Assembly (NCBI RefSeq): GCF_017813245.1
Contig: NZ_JAGIQL010000016.1
Location: 1-64,000 of the forward strand
Direction of reading: 5' to 3'
DNA: 64,000 nt
DNA from: Streptomyces montanisoli
Lineage (GTDB): Bacteria > Actinomycetota > Actinomycetes > Streptomycetales > Streptomycetaceae
How positions within the stretch are numbered: position 1 is the first letter of the stretch; every line of letters begins with the position of its first letter. Positions 25,635-33,245 of the stretch are shown piece after piece. Position numbers and translations under genes: made by a program. The notes beneath the pieces were generated by a model. The model did no database searches. It worked only from the letters and a program-made list of their open reading frames with translations, and was not told the origin of the DNA.

Positions 25635-26508
25635 CCATCCAGGTGTCGTTGAGTACCGAGATGACGTGCTCGCACCGGCTCACCAGTGTGTCCTGCGCCG
25701 CCGGACCGTGATCGGCCGACACGTCCCACTCGCAGAGTAGCCGCTCCAACTCGGCGGCCGTACGCAGGAACTCCAGCTCCTGGTATTCGTACTTGGCCGC
25801 GGTGGCGTAGGCCACGAGCGCCGCCGCCACGGTGGACACCGCCGCGACCCAGGCCGCCAGCTGTTCGACGTGAAAGGCGCCGCTCCCCGCCGCGAGCAGC
25901 ACTCCCAGGGCGCCGAGCCCCAGTTCCGCGCGGCGCACTGCCCTCAGCCGGCGGTGCATCCGGGCGGCCCGTGGCCGGTAGTAACCGGTGATCTGGCCGC
26001 GCAGCCTGACCTGCACGTAGGAGTCGACATCGCTTACCGCCGGGAGCGGCCTGGACGGGTCGAGGGTCATGCCCGCGATGTGCGGCAGCAGGTCGGCGGC
26101 CTCCGCGCGTATGCCGTCGACGGTGCGCTGCAGCAGTGCGGGCGCGTCTGCCGTGCTCCGGTAAGGGCCGACGCCGGCGAGGAAGCGGTAGATCTCGGTC
26201 TTGTACGCCTCGCTGATCGATCGCAGCCGTGTCCAGTCCTGCACCTGCGTCCGCCCCACCTGCCGGTTGAGCAACGGTACGGCCCCCGCCGCGACAGCCG
26301 CGGCGAAGGCGGCCCACCGTGCCGCGTTCGGATGACCGCTCCCGAGCTGGGCGGCCCCCGCTCCCGACACGGCTGCCAGCACTCCGCACAACAGCGCCCA
26401 GGCCCGCACCCGTCCGATGGCTCGTTTCTGCCGGTCGGCAGCCTTCGACCACCCGGCCTGCTGGGCCCAGGAGTCCACGGCGAAGTGTGCTGCACCGGCG
26501 GTCTGCAT
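25612..26508 (-). CDS. DUF4231 / SLATT-type membrane protein
   Basis: 298 aa with two pairs of TM helices: about 36-55 (ALLCGVLAAVSGAGAAQL) and 63-81, then two more around 200-217 (LGLGALGVLLAAGSGA) and 222-240. Between the first pair and the rest is the family signature QDWTRLRSISEAYKTEIYRFLAGVGPY, typical of DUF4231 and related SLATT domains. SLATT proteins are predicted pore-forming effectors coupled to nucleotide-signalling or TIR/SLOG proteins in bacterial immunity. ATG 26508 has no ribosome site but a -10-like GATAAT lies seven bases upstream, suggesting a leaderless mRNA. Tail-to-tail with the TIR pair. Confidence 0.8.
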   Translation of the reverse strand: MQTAGAAHFAVDSWAQQAGWSKAADRQKRAIGRVRAWALLCGVLAAVSGAGAAQLGSGHPNAARWAAFAAAVAAGAVPLLNRQVGRTQVQDWTRLRSISEAYKTEIYRFLAGVGPYRSTADAPALLQRTVDGIRAEAADLLPHIAGMTLDPSRPLPAVSDVDSYVQVRLRGQITGYYRPRAARMHRRLRAVRRAELGLGALGVLLAAGSGAFHVEQLAAWVAAVSTVAAALVAYATAAKYEYQELEFLRTAAELERLLCEWDVSADHGPAAQDTLVSRCEHVISVLNDTWMVKWTSEA

Positions 26509-26509
26509 G

Positions 26510-26525
26510 CCACGAATTATCGTGG
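26510..26525 (-). promoter_or_regulatory. Inverted repeat overlapping a leaderless -10 element
   Basis: CCACGA-ATTA-TCGTGG (arms of 6 bp, perfect) sits directly upstream of ATG 26508. On the minus strand it includes GATAAT (26521-26516), 7 nt before the ATG, the spacing expected for a leaderless transcript. A repressor bound to the repeat would block the promoter; alternatively the hairpin acts in the RNA of a longer transcript. No convincing -35 is seen. Confidence 0.45.
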
Positions 26526-26598
26526 TACGCACCGGCGGTTGACCACCGTTCCGCCGCGGAGGAACGCGGTGATGTCGTCGGCGGCGCCCCCGCCGGGG

Positions 26599-28650
26599 TC
26601 AGCCGCTGAGGCTCGGCTCGCCTGTTTCGAGGTGGCCCGTGAAGCGCTGGGACCAGCTGGAGTCCGTACTCGCGGTGACGGTGAAGTCGTACCAGCCGTG
26701 GCAGTAGTAGACGGTGTTGAAGAAGTCGCTCGTGGACGAGCCGGGCTGGACGGTGTAGGTCCAGGGGCCGTCGGAGCGGTAGGCGTTGGCGGTGATGGTG
26801 AAGGTCGTCGACGTGCTGCCGTTGTTCGCAAGCTTGAAGAAGACGGCGAGCTTGCCCGTGGTCGGGGCGTCGGCGTAGTAGGCGGTCACGGCGAGATCGG
26901 TGCCCGGCTTGCCGGCGTCGCCGCGGAAGCGGCGCTGGAAGCGGTTGGGGCCGACGACGGTGAGGTCGTAGGGGCCGTCGCCGAAGGCCGGCCCGCAGTT
27001 GAAGAAGTCCTCGGTCGTGGCGTTCGGCGCGAGCGTGTACTGCCAGGGGCCGCCGCCGCGGTAGGCGTTGACGTAGGCGGAGAAGTGGGTCGCCGCGGAG
27101 CCGCCGTTGGCCATGGCGATCCAGTACTGGACGGCGCCGTTGGAGCCGAAGGTGAAGCGGTCGAGGTTGGCGCTCGGCTGGTACGGCAGCGCCCGGGCGG
27201 GCCGGGTGCCCGGCTCCTGGGCGGGCAGCGCGTTGTCCACGGGCGCGGGGTTGGCCACCGGCGCGCAGACGGCCAGACCGATGGTGGCCGAGGTGTCCGG
27301 CAGCGACGGCAGGCCGTAGACGGGGTGGGCGAAGTCGAACGCGCTGGTCAGGTCGCCGCAGACCTGGCGGCGCCAGTCGCTGATGTTCGGGCATGTGGCC
27401 GGCTTGCCGATGGCCGCGGTCCACTTCTCCAGGAACCGCAGCACCGAGGTGTGGTCGAAGACCTGGGAGTCGACCCAGCCGCCGCGGCTCCACGGGGAGA
27501 TGACGATCATCGGGACCCGGAAGCCGAGGCCGATGTTGGTGCCGTTCACGAACTCGCCCGCGGTGCCGGACGGGGCCACGGGAGGCGGGACGTGGTCGAA
27601 GAAGCCGTCGTTCTCGTCGTAGTTGAGCAGCATGATGGTCGAGTTGAAGACGTCCTCGTCGGCGGCGAGCGCGTTGATCACCTCGTGCACGAAGTGTGCG
27701 CCGTCCTCCGGAGTGGCGTAGGGGTGCTCGGAGGAGGCCTGGTCCGAGACGATCCAGGAGACCTGGGGGAGTGTGCCGGCCTTCACGTCGGCCGCGACGG
27801 CCGCGGCGATGTCGTCCGGGGTCCTGCCCGTCCTGCGCGGGACCGAGCCCATGCCCTTGGTGGCGAGCGCGCTGCCGGACGGGGCGTCGGCGAACTGCGT
27901 GAAGTACGCGAGGGCGTTGTCCGAGAAGTTGTCGTCGGCGTTCTGGTAGAGCTTCCAGCTCACGCCCGCGTCCTCCAGCGCCTCCGCGTACGTCTGCCAG
28001 CGCAGGCCGGACTCCGACCCGCCGTCGATGGCAGGACCTCCCGCCGTACCGGCCGGGTCGATCGTGCCGCTCCAGTGGTAGGTGCGGTTCGGGCCGGTCG
28101 CGCTGATGACGGAGGAGTGGTAGGCGTCGCAGATGGTCCACGCGTCGGCGAGCGCGTAGTGGAAGGGGATGTCGTCGCGCGTGAGGTGGCCGAGGGTGCG
28201 GACGTTGCCCTTGGCGGCCACCCAGGCGTCGAGCTTGCCGCCGTTCCAGGCCGTGTGCTGGTCGGACCAGCCGTGCGCGAGGTCGCCGCTGCACTGCGCC
28301 ATCCGCTCGGGGTCCGCGCCCCCGGACGGCGATGTCGCGCTGAACTGCCACGGGTACTGGCGTCCTGAGCCGTTGGGCTGGTTGAAGACGCTGTGGCCGC
28401 CGGCGATCCGGATCGCGCTGCGGTCGGCGAAGCCGCGTACGCCCTTGAGCGTGCCGAAGTAGTGGTCGAAGCCGCGGTTCTCCTGCATGACGATCACGAT
28501 GTGCTTGGCGGCGGTCAGGTCGCCGGCGGTGGACCGGGCCGTCTCGGCCGCGGCGGCGGTGCCCGCGCCCACTGCCGAGGCCCCCGCGACCACCGCACCG
28601 GCCGCGCCCGCGGAGAGGGCCACGAACTTGCGCCGCGTCAGTTCGGTCAT
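26599..28650 (-). CDS. Phosphocholine-specific phospholipase C, Tat-exported
   Basis: 683 aa. N-terminal Tat signal TRRKFVALSAGAAGAVVAG. The catalytic phosphoesterase domain (about 45-450) has the family blocks VIVMQENRGFDHYFGTLKGV, HWSGTIDPAG, NYDENDGFFDHVPPP and GLGFRVPMIVISPWSRGG. The C-terminus has two tandem PLC C-terminal domains, at about 490-570 and 585-675, each with a WxYT...FF...YDLTV pattern. It hydrolyses phosphatidylcholine or sphingomyelin-type lipids outside the cell and releases phosphocholine for phosphate supply. Start ATG 28650 precedes the Tat motif; a TTGACA promoter lies about 110-135 bp upstream. Confidence 0.92.
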   Translation of the reverse strand: MTELTRRKFVALSAGAAGAVVAGASAVGAGTAAAAETARSTAGDLTAAKHIVIVMQENRGFDHYFGTLKGVRGFADRSAIRIAGGHSVFNQPNGSGRQYPWQFSATSPSGGADPERMAQCSGDLAHGWSDQHTAWNGGKLDAWVAAKGNVRTLGHLTRDDIPFHYALADAWTICDAYHSSVISATGPNRTYHWSGTIDPAGTAGGPAIDGGSESGLRWQTYAEALEDAGVSWKLYQNADDNFSDNALAYFTQFADAPSGSALATKGMGSVPRRTGRTPDDIAAAVAADVKAGTLPQVSWIVSDQASSEHPYATPEDGAHFVHEVINALAADEDVFNSTIMLLNYDENDGFFDHVPPPVAPSGTAGEFVNGTNIGLGFRVPMIVISPWSRGGWVDSQVFDHTSVLRFLEKWTAAIGKPATCPNISDWRRQVCGDLTSAFDFAHPVYGLPSLPDTSATIGLAVCAPVANPAPVDNALPAQEPGTRPARALPYQPSANLDRFTFGSNGAVQYWIAMANGGSAATHFSAYVNAYRGGGPWQYTLAPNATTEDFFNCGPAFGDGPYDLTVVGPNRFQRRFRGDAGKPGTDLAVTAYYADAPTTGKLAVFFKLANNGSTSTTFTITANAYRSDGPWTYTVQPGSSTSDFFNTVYYCHGWYDFTVTASTDSSWSQRFTGHLETGEPSLSG

Positions 28651-29001
28651 GGTCCTGTCATCCCTCTTCCCGGGCGGCACCGCGGGTGCCGGAAACACGC
28701 GTTGGGGTTTGTGTGCAATTGCGTGCTACGTGGAGCCAGCCGAACAGGTTCGAGCGAAAGATCCCATCGGGCCTCTGCGCTGTCAAGGGCGCCAGGGCCG
28801 CTGAAGCGGCGGGGAGGTACTGCCGGTACACCCTTCGGCAGTGACTCGGTACACGTGGCCGAAAAGGGTTACCTGGATGACGTGGTGCTTCCGCGCCGGC
28901 CACGGACGAGGGCCGACGCGGGCGCGCCCCGCACGCGACCGCACGCGGCGCCCGCCCAGCGGCGCGCCGCCCGCCCCCGAGCACGAAAAGGTGTCCCTCT
29001 G
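28651..29001. other. Intergenic region between divergent plc and adh genes
   Basis: 351 bp without a gene. It holds the plc promoter (28758-28786), a GCAATTGC palindrome near 28716 and an inverted-repeat-rich stretch around 28800-28870 (GGTACTGCCGGTACA). No clear PHO box and no coding potential were seen. The adh ribosome site AAAAGG is at its right end. Confidence 0.5.
28758..28786 (-). promoter_or_regulatory. Sigma-70-type promoter of the phospholipase C gene
   Basis: Minus strand: a perfect -35 TTGACA (28786-28781), a 17-bp spacer and GATCTT (28763-28758) as a weak -10. The predicted 5' leader is about 100 nt. The -35 hexamer is a full match in a GC-rich background; the -10 is poor. Confidence 0.5.
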
Positions 29002-30018
29002 ATGCGCGGAGCAGTGATTCACGCACCCGGTGACGTCCGCTTCGAGACGCTGGACGACCCGAAGATCCTCCACCCCACGGACGCGATCATCCGTACCGCC
29101 GTGACTTGCGTGTGCGGCTCCGATCTGTGGCCCTGGCGCGGTGTCGAGCCGGTCGACGAACCCCATCCGATGGGGCACGAGTACGTCGGCTTCGTCGAGG
29201 AGGTCGGCTCCGGGGTCACCGCGGTCGCGCCCGGCCAGTTCGTGGTCGGCTCGTTCGCGACCTCGGACAACACCTGCGCCAACTGCGAGAACGGCTTCCA
29301 GTCCAGTTGTCTGAACCGCGAGTTCATGTCCACGTGCCAGGCCGACTACGTGCGGATCCCCAACGCGCAGGGCAGCCTGGTGGCGACCGACGGCGTGCCC
29401 GGCGAGGACCTGTGGCCGTCCCTGCTGGCCGTCTCGGACGTCATGGGCACCGGCTGGTGGGCCGCCGACGCCGCCGAGGTCGGGCCCGGCTCGACCGCCG
29501 TGGTGGTGGGGGACGGCGCGGTCGGCCTGTGCGGGGTGATCGCGGCCAGGGCGATGGGCGCCGAGCGGATCATCGCCATGTCACGCCATGAGCCCCGGCA
29601 GGAGCTGGCCCGGGAGTTCGGCGCGACCGACGTCGTCACCGAGCGCGGGGACGAGGGCGTCCGGCGGATCAAGGAGCTGACCGGCGGGATCGGCGCCGAC
29701 AGCGTCCTGGAGTGCGTCGGCACGGACGAATCCATGCGGCAGGCCCTGCACTCCGCACGCCCCGGCGGCAACGTCGGGTTCGTCGGCGTCCCCCACGGCG
29801 TCGCCGTGGACGGGCAGGAGCTGTTCTTCTCCCACGCCGGCCTGCGCGGCGGCCCCGCCCCCGTGCGCCGCTACCTCCCCGACCTCATCCGCCTCGTCCA
29901 GTCGGGACGCATCGACCCGGGCAGGGTCTTCGACCTCACCCTGCCGCTCGACCAGGTCGCCGAGGGCTACAAGGCGATGGACGAGCGCCGCGCCATCAAG
30001 ACCCTGCTCACTCCCTGA
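29002..30018 (+). CDS. Zinc-dependent alcohol dehydrogenase (MDR family)
   Basis: 338 aa. GroES-like domain with the catalytic zinc site CGSDLWPWRG and GHEYVGFVEEVG, and a structural zinc loop (TCANCENGFQSSC). The Rossmann domain starts at VVVGDGAVGLCGVIAA, and acidic/basic residues after the second strand (MSRHEPR) suggest NADP preference. It resembles the threonine-dehydrogenase-like / formaldehyde-type MDR enzymes found in soil bacteria. ATG 29002 follows AAAAGG. Overlaps the convergent MFS gene by 11 bp. Physiological alcohol not deducible. Confidence 0.88.
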   Translation: MRGAVIHAPGDVRFETLDDPKILHPTDAIIRTAVTCVCGSDLWPWRGVEPVDEPHPMGHEYVGFVEEVGSGVTAVAPGQFVVGSFATSDNTCANCENGFQSSCLNREFMSTCQADYVRIPNAQGSLVATDGVPGEDLWPSLLAVSDVMGTGWWAADAAEVGPGSTAVVVGDGAVGLCGVIAARAMGAERIIAMSRHEPRQELAREFGATDVVTERGDEGVRRIKELTGGIGADSVLECVGTDESMRQALHSARPGGNVGFVGVPHGVAVDGQELFFSHAGLRGGPAPVRRYLPDLIRLVQSGRIDPGRVFDLTLPLDQVAEGYKAMDERRAIKTLLTP

Positions 30019-31510
30019 CCGGCTCGCCCGTCCGCGCCGCCGTCCTCAGCAGGAGCGCGAGCGGCGCGGAGGCGACGCTGATCGCGGCGATGACGTAGAA
30101 CGCGACCCGGTAGCCGTCGACGACGGCCGCGGCGCCGGTCGCGGCGCCGGCCGCCCGGCTGTGGTCGGTGACGGTGGACGCGACGGTGACCAGGACCGCG
30201 AGGCCCAGGGCCCCGCTGAGCTGGCGACACATGTTGATCAGGCCCGAGGCCACGCCCGCGTCGCGCGGGGCGACGCCGGCCGTCGCCGCGACGATCGCCG
30301 GCATCATCATCATGCTCGTACCGGCGCCGACGACCAGGGTGGGCAGCAGGATGTCGCCCACGTAGCCGGGGTCGGCGGGCAGCCGGGCGAGCCACACCAG
30401 ACCCGCGGCGGTGACCAGGGCGCCGCCCACCACGAGGCGCCGCGGGCCGATCGCGGGGATCAGCCTCTGCGAGACGAGGACCCCGACGCTGATCACGGCG
30501 GCCATCGGCAGCAGCGAGAGTCCGGTGCGCAGCGCGCTGTGCCCCAGCACCTGCTGCAGGTAGAGGGAGAGGAAGAACAGCGGCGTCATGATCACCACGC
30601 CCAGGCACAGGGTCAGGACGTTGCCGATCCGCACGTTGTGGAGGGCGAACACCGCGGGCGGGACCAGCGGCTCGGCCGCGCGGCGCTCGATCGCGACGAA
30701 CGCGGCGAGCAGCACGAGCCCGCCGATCAGCAGCGTGAGGACCTCGGCCGAGCCCCAGCCGTGGTCAGGGGCGATCGACACGCCGTAGACGATCGCGGCG
30801 GCCGACAGCGTGATCGTCACGGCGCCCGGCAGGTCCACGGGCCGGTTTGTGCCGGATCCGCGCCCGGCGGAGGCGGACGCGGAGGGCCGCAGGCAGGCCA
30901 GGCTCGCGGCGAGCAGACCCGCGCCGATCGGGACGTTGACCAGCATCACCCAGCGCCAGCTCAGCGACGCGGTCAGCAGCCCGCCGAGCACGGTGCCCGC
31001 GGCTCCCGCGGAGGAGGCCGCGACGCCCCACCACGTCATCGCGCGCGTACGGGCGGCGGGCTCGGTGTGGCTCGCGGTGATCAGGCTCAGGCTCGACGGC
31101 GCGAGCGCGGCGGCGCCCGCGCCCTGGACCAGGCGTGCCGCCAGCAGCATCCAGCCGCCCTGGGCGAGCCCACCGAAGAGACTGGCCGCGGTGAAGACCG
31201 CGAGACCTGTCTGGAAGACCCGCCGGCGGCCGAACAGGTCGCCGGCGCGCGCGGCGAGCAGCAGCAGGCCGCCGAACGTGATCAGGTACCCGTTGACGAC
31301 CCACTGCTGCGCGGTGACCGACAGGCCGAGGCCCGCTTTCATCGACGGGAGCGCGACGTTCACGATGCTGGAGTCGAGCACCACCATGAACTGGGCGACG
31401 CACGCGATCGCGGCGACGGCCGCCAGGCGCACGCCCGGCTTGGCGACCTCCTGCGCCGCGGGCCGCGTGGGGGACGTCACCGTCGCCACACTGGGACGTT
31501 CGTGAGACAT
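30008..31510 (-). CDS. MFS drug transporter, DHA2 family (14 TM)
   Basis: 500 aa. EmrB/QacA-like: N-terminal VLDSSIVNVALPSM, motif A GDLFGRRRVFQ and motif C GTVLGGLLTASLSWRWVMLVNVPIG are all present. ATG 31510 has AAGGAG at good spacing. Divergent from a TetR gene with repeated operator-like sites between them, so expression is probably induced when the TetR protein binds its ligand. Proton-driven export of a toxic compound or antibiotic is the likely role. Confidence 0.92.
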   Translation of the reverse strand: MSHERPSVATVTSPTRPAAQEVAKPGVRLAAVAAIACVAQFMVVLDSSIVNVALPSMKAGLGLSVTAQQWVVNGYLITFGGLLLLAARAGDLFGRRRVFQTGLAVFTAASLFGGLAQGGWMLLAARLVQGAGAAALAPSSLSLITASHTEPAARTRAMTWWGVAASSAGAAGTVLGGLLTASLSWRWVMLVNVPIGAGLLAASLACLRPSASASAGRGSGTNRPVDLPGAVTITLSAAAIVYGVSIAPDHGWGSAEVLTLLIGGLVLLAAFVAIERRAAEPLVPPAVFALHNVRIGNVLTLCLGVVIMTPLFFLSLYLQQVLGHSALRTGLSLLPMAAVISVGVLVSQRLIPAIGPRRLVVGGALVTAAGLVWLARLPADPGYVGDILLPTLVVGAGTSMMMMPAIVAATAGVAPRDAGVASGLINMCRQLSGALGLAVLVTVASTVTDHSRAAGAATGAAAVVDGYRVAFYVIAAISVASAPLALLLRTAARTGEPVRE

Positions 31511-31558
31511 GGGGCAGCTCCTTGACGCATGGCCGGATCGCTGGACGGCCGGATGGCC

Positions 31559-31638
31559 GGATCGCCTGTCCGGCACGCCTGCGAGAAATGGCGGATAGGC
31601 TGTCCGCCAACTGTAGAGCGATACCGGATAGGCTGTCC
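31559..31638. promoter_or_regulatory. Three phased operator-like repeats between MFS and tetR
   Basis: GGATAGGCTGTCC occurs at 31593-31605 and 31626-31638 and a diverged copy GGATCGCCTGTCC at 31559-31571; centre-to-centre spacing is 34 and 33 bp, about three helical turns. Each is an imperfect palindrome (GGATAG/CTGTCC), and the middle copy is extended to GGCGGA...TCCGCC. They are probable binding sites for the adjacent TetR protein. Confidence 0.65.
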
Positions 31639-31696
31639 ACCACTGCCGCGATCCGGGTGGCAGGCGCAGAGCGCCAGGAGCGAAGGGACCAGCGAC

Positions 31697-32251
31697 ATGG
31701 CTTCGGACAAGGCGTCGTTCCCCACCAGGCGGGCCGCCGCCGAACGCAACCGCGACCGGATCCTCGCGGTCGCCCGGGACGCCTTCGCCGGCGGCGGGAC
31801 GTCCCTCTCCATGGCCGAGATCGCGCGGCGCGCGGGCGTCGGCATGGCGACGCTGTACCGCAACTTCCCCGGGCGCCGTGAGCTGCTCGAAGCGCTCTAC
31901 GCCGACGAGGTCGACGCGCTCTGCGAGGCAGCGGTCATCGAGGAGGGCCAGGCTCCGGGCGAGGCGCTCACCGTCTGGCTGCGCCGCCAGTTCGACTTCA
32001 TCCCGCACAAGCGCCTCATCGTGTCCGAGCTGCTGGTCCACGCCGGTGAGGGCGGTGTCCCCAGCCGCCGCGGACGGGCGCTCGACGCCGGACGGCCGCT
32101 GCTGGCCGCCGCGCAGGACGCACACGAGATCCGCGACGACCTCACGCTGGAGCAGATCTTCGACCTGATCGTGGCCATCGCGAGGATCGAGGGCTCCCCC
32201 GACTACCTCGAACCGATCATCGAGACCATGCTGGACGGGCTCAGGGCGTAA
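31697..32251 (+). CDS. TetR-family regulator
   Basis: 184 aa. N-terminal helix-turn-helix: RILAVARDAFAGGGTSLSMAEIARRAGVGMATLYRNFPGRRELLEALY, a textbook TetR DNA-binding domain. The C-terminal helical domain (about 70-184) would bind the inducer and dimerise. ATG 31697; the ribosome site is weak (GGGACC). Divergent from the DHA2 transporter and flanked by three phased operator-like repeats, so it most probably represses both genes. Confidence 0.92.
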   Translation: MASDKASFPTRRAAAERNRDRILAVARDAFAGGGTSLSMAEIARRAGVGMATLYRNFPGRRELLEALYADEVDALCEAAVIEEGQAPGEALTVWLRRQFDFIPHKRLIVSELLVHAGEGGVPSRRGRALDAGRPLLAAAQDAHEIRDDLTLEQIFDLIVAIARIEGSPDYLEPIIETMLDGLRA

Positions 32252-32266
32252 GCGCGGCGAGAGGCC

Positions 32267-33109
32267 TCACGCCTCCGGCGCGGGCCGGTCGGCGGGGCGC
32301 AGGCTGCGTTCCAGGGCTGCGCGCAGCGCCTGCTCCGTCAGGTCGAAGTGGCGCGCTGCCACGCTCGCCGCGGTGTCCCCGTCGCCCGCGACGACCGCGT
32401 CCGTCAGCGCGCGGTGGTCGGCCAGCGCGCGCTCGGTCGCGTTGCCCCGGTACGGCTCGATCGGGAAGCCCGCGCTGATGTCACGCAGCAGCTGCCGGCT
32501 GTAGAGCGCGAGCGGCTCGTTCTTCGCCGCCCGCGTGATCGCGTGGTGCAGCGCGGCGTCCGACCGCCGGATCCGCGTCCCGGCGGCCGGCCCCGCGCCT
32601 GGTCCCGCGCCTGGCCCAGTCGCCGGGGCCGTCGCGGCCTCCGTGTACTCGGCGAGCGCGGCGGTCATCCGCTCGATGTCCCGCGCGTCCCGCCGCTCGG
32701 CCGCCGTCCTGGCGATCAGCGACTCGACCAGGCCGCGGGCGTCGAGCAGCGCCTTGGTCTGCTCCCATCGGGGCTCCAGTGTGCGCCGCACGGCGGGGGC
32801 CGACTCCTCCCGCCACCCGGAGCGCACGTAGTGGCCGCCCGCCCTGCCGCGCGTGACGTCGAGGCATCCGATGTCGCGCAGCCTCGCCACCGCCGCGCGT
32901 ACCGTCGGCCGGCTCACGCCCAGGATCGCGGCCAACTCGCGCTCCGCGGGCAGGCGTTCGCCGACGCTGAACTCGCCGAGTGCGATCGCGGTGAGGAGCC
33001 GGTCGGCCACCTGGTCCACGGCGCTCGGCACCCGCAGGGTGCCAAGGCCGCCCCGCCCCGGCGACGCGTCCGCGTCCGGCTGCGTACCCGGACGTTCTTC
33101 GTGGACCAC
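32267..33109 (-). CDS. FadR-subfamily GntR regulator
   Basis: 280 aa from GTG 33109, which has GAGGGG upstream. Winged helix: VADRLLTAIALGEFSVGERLPAERELAAILGVSRPTVRAAVARL; FCD effector domain with the metal/ligand-binding pattern SDAALHHAITRAAKNEPLALY and HRALTDAVVAGD. A Gly-Pro-Ala low-complexity insertion (GPGAGPGAGPAAG, about residue 180) sits between two helices of the FCD domain and is not a family feature. Divergent from the APC permease (136 bp apart), which it probably controls, responding to the carboxylate/amino-acid substrate. Confidence 0.88.
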   Translation of the reverse strand: MVHEERPGTQPDADASPGRGGLGTLRVPSAVDQVADRLLTAIALGEFSVGERLPAERELAAILGVSRPTVRAAVARLRDIGCLDVTRGRAGGHYVRSGWREESAPAVRRTLEPRWEQTKALLDARGLVESLIARTAAERRDARDIERMTAALAEYTEAATAPATGPGAGPGAGPAAGTRIRRSDAALHHAITRAAKNEPLALYSRQLLRDISAGFPIEPYRGNATERALADHRALTDAVVAGDGDTAASVAARHFDLTEQALRAALERSLRPADRPAPEA

Positions 33110-33245
33110 GCGATCCCCTCCCTCACCGCTGCGCCCTGGCTCAGCCTGCCAGCCCGTCCTCGCCTCGGCGAACTTAAGGTCTTGTTTTCTGACCATTCTT
33201 TCATCAGGATGGCCAGGTCTCAGCACGGTCGGCAGGAGGTTCGGC

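Noticed and set aside
25870..28368. Open frame of more than 800 codons opposite the phospholipase C and SLATT genes
   Set aside because: High-GC third-position effect. The opposite strand has clear Tat signal, PLC motifs and SLATT signature; this frame has Val/Gly/Arg bias and no motif.
28651..29001. PHO box upstream of phospholipase C
   Set aside because: I looked for tandem GTTCACC-type units in this gap and found none that matches beyond four or five bases.
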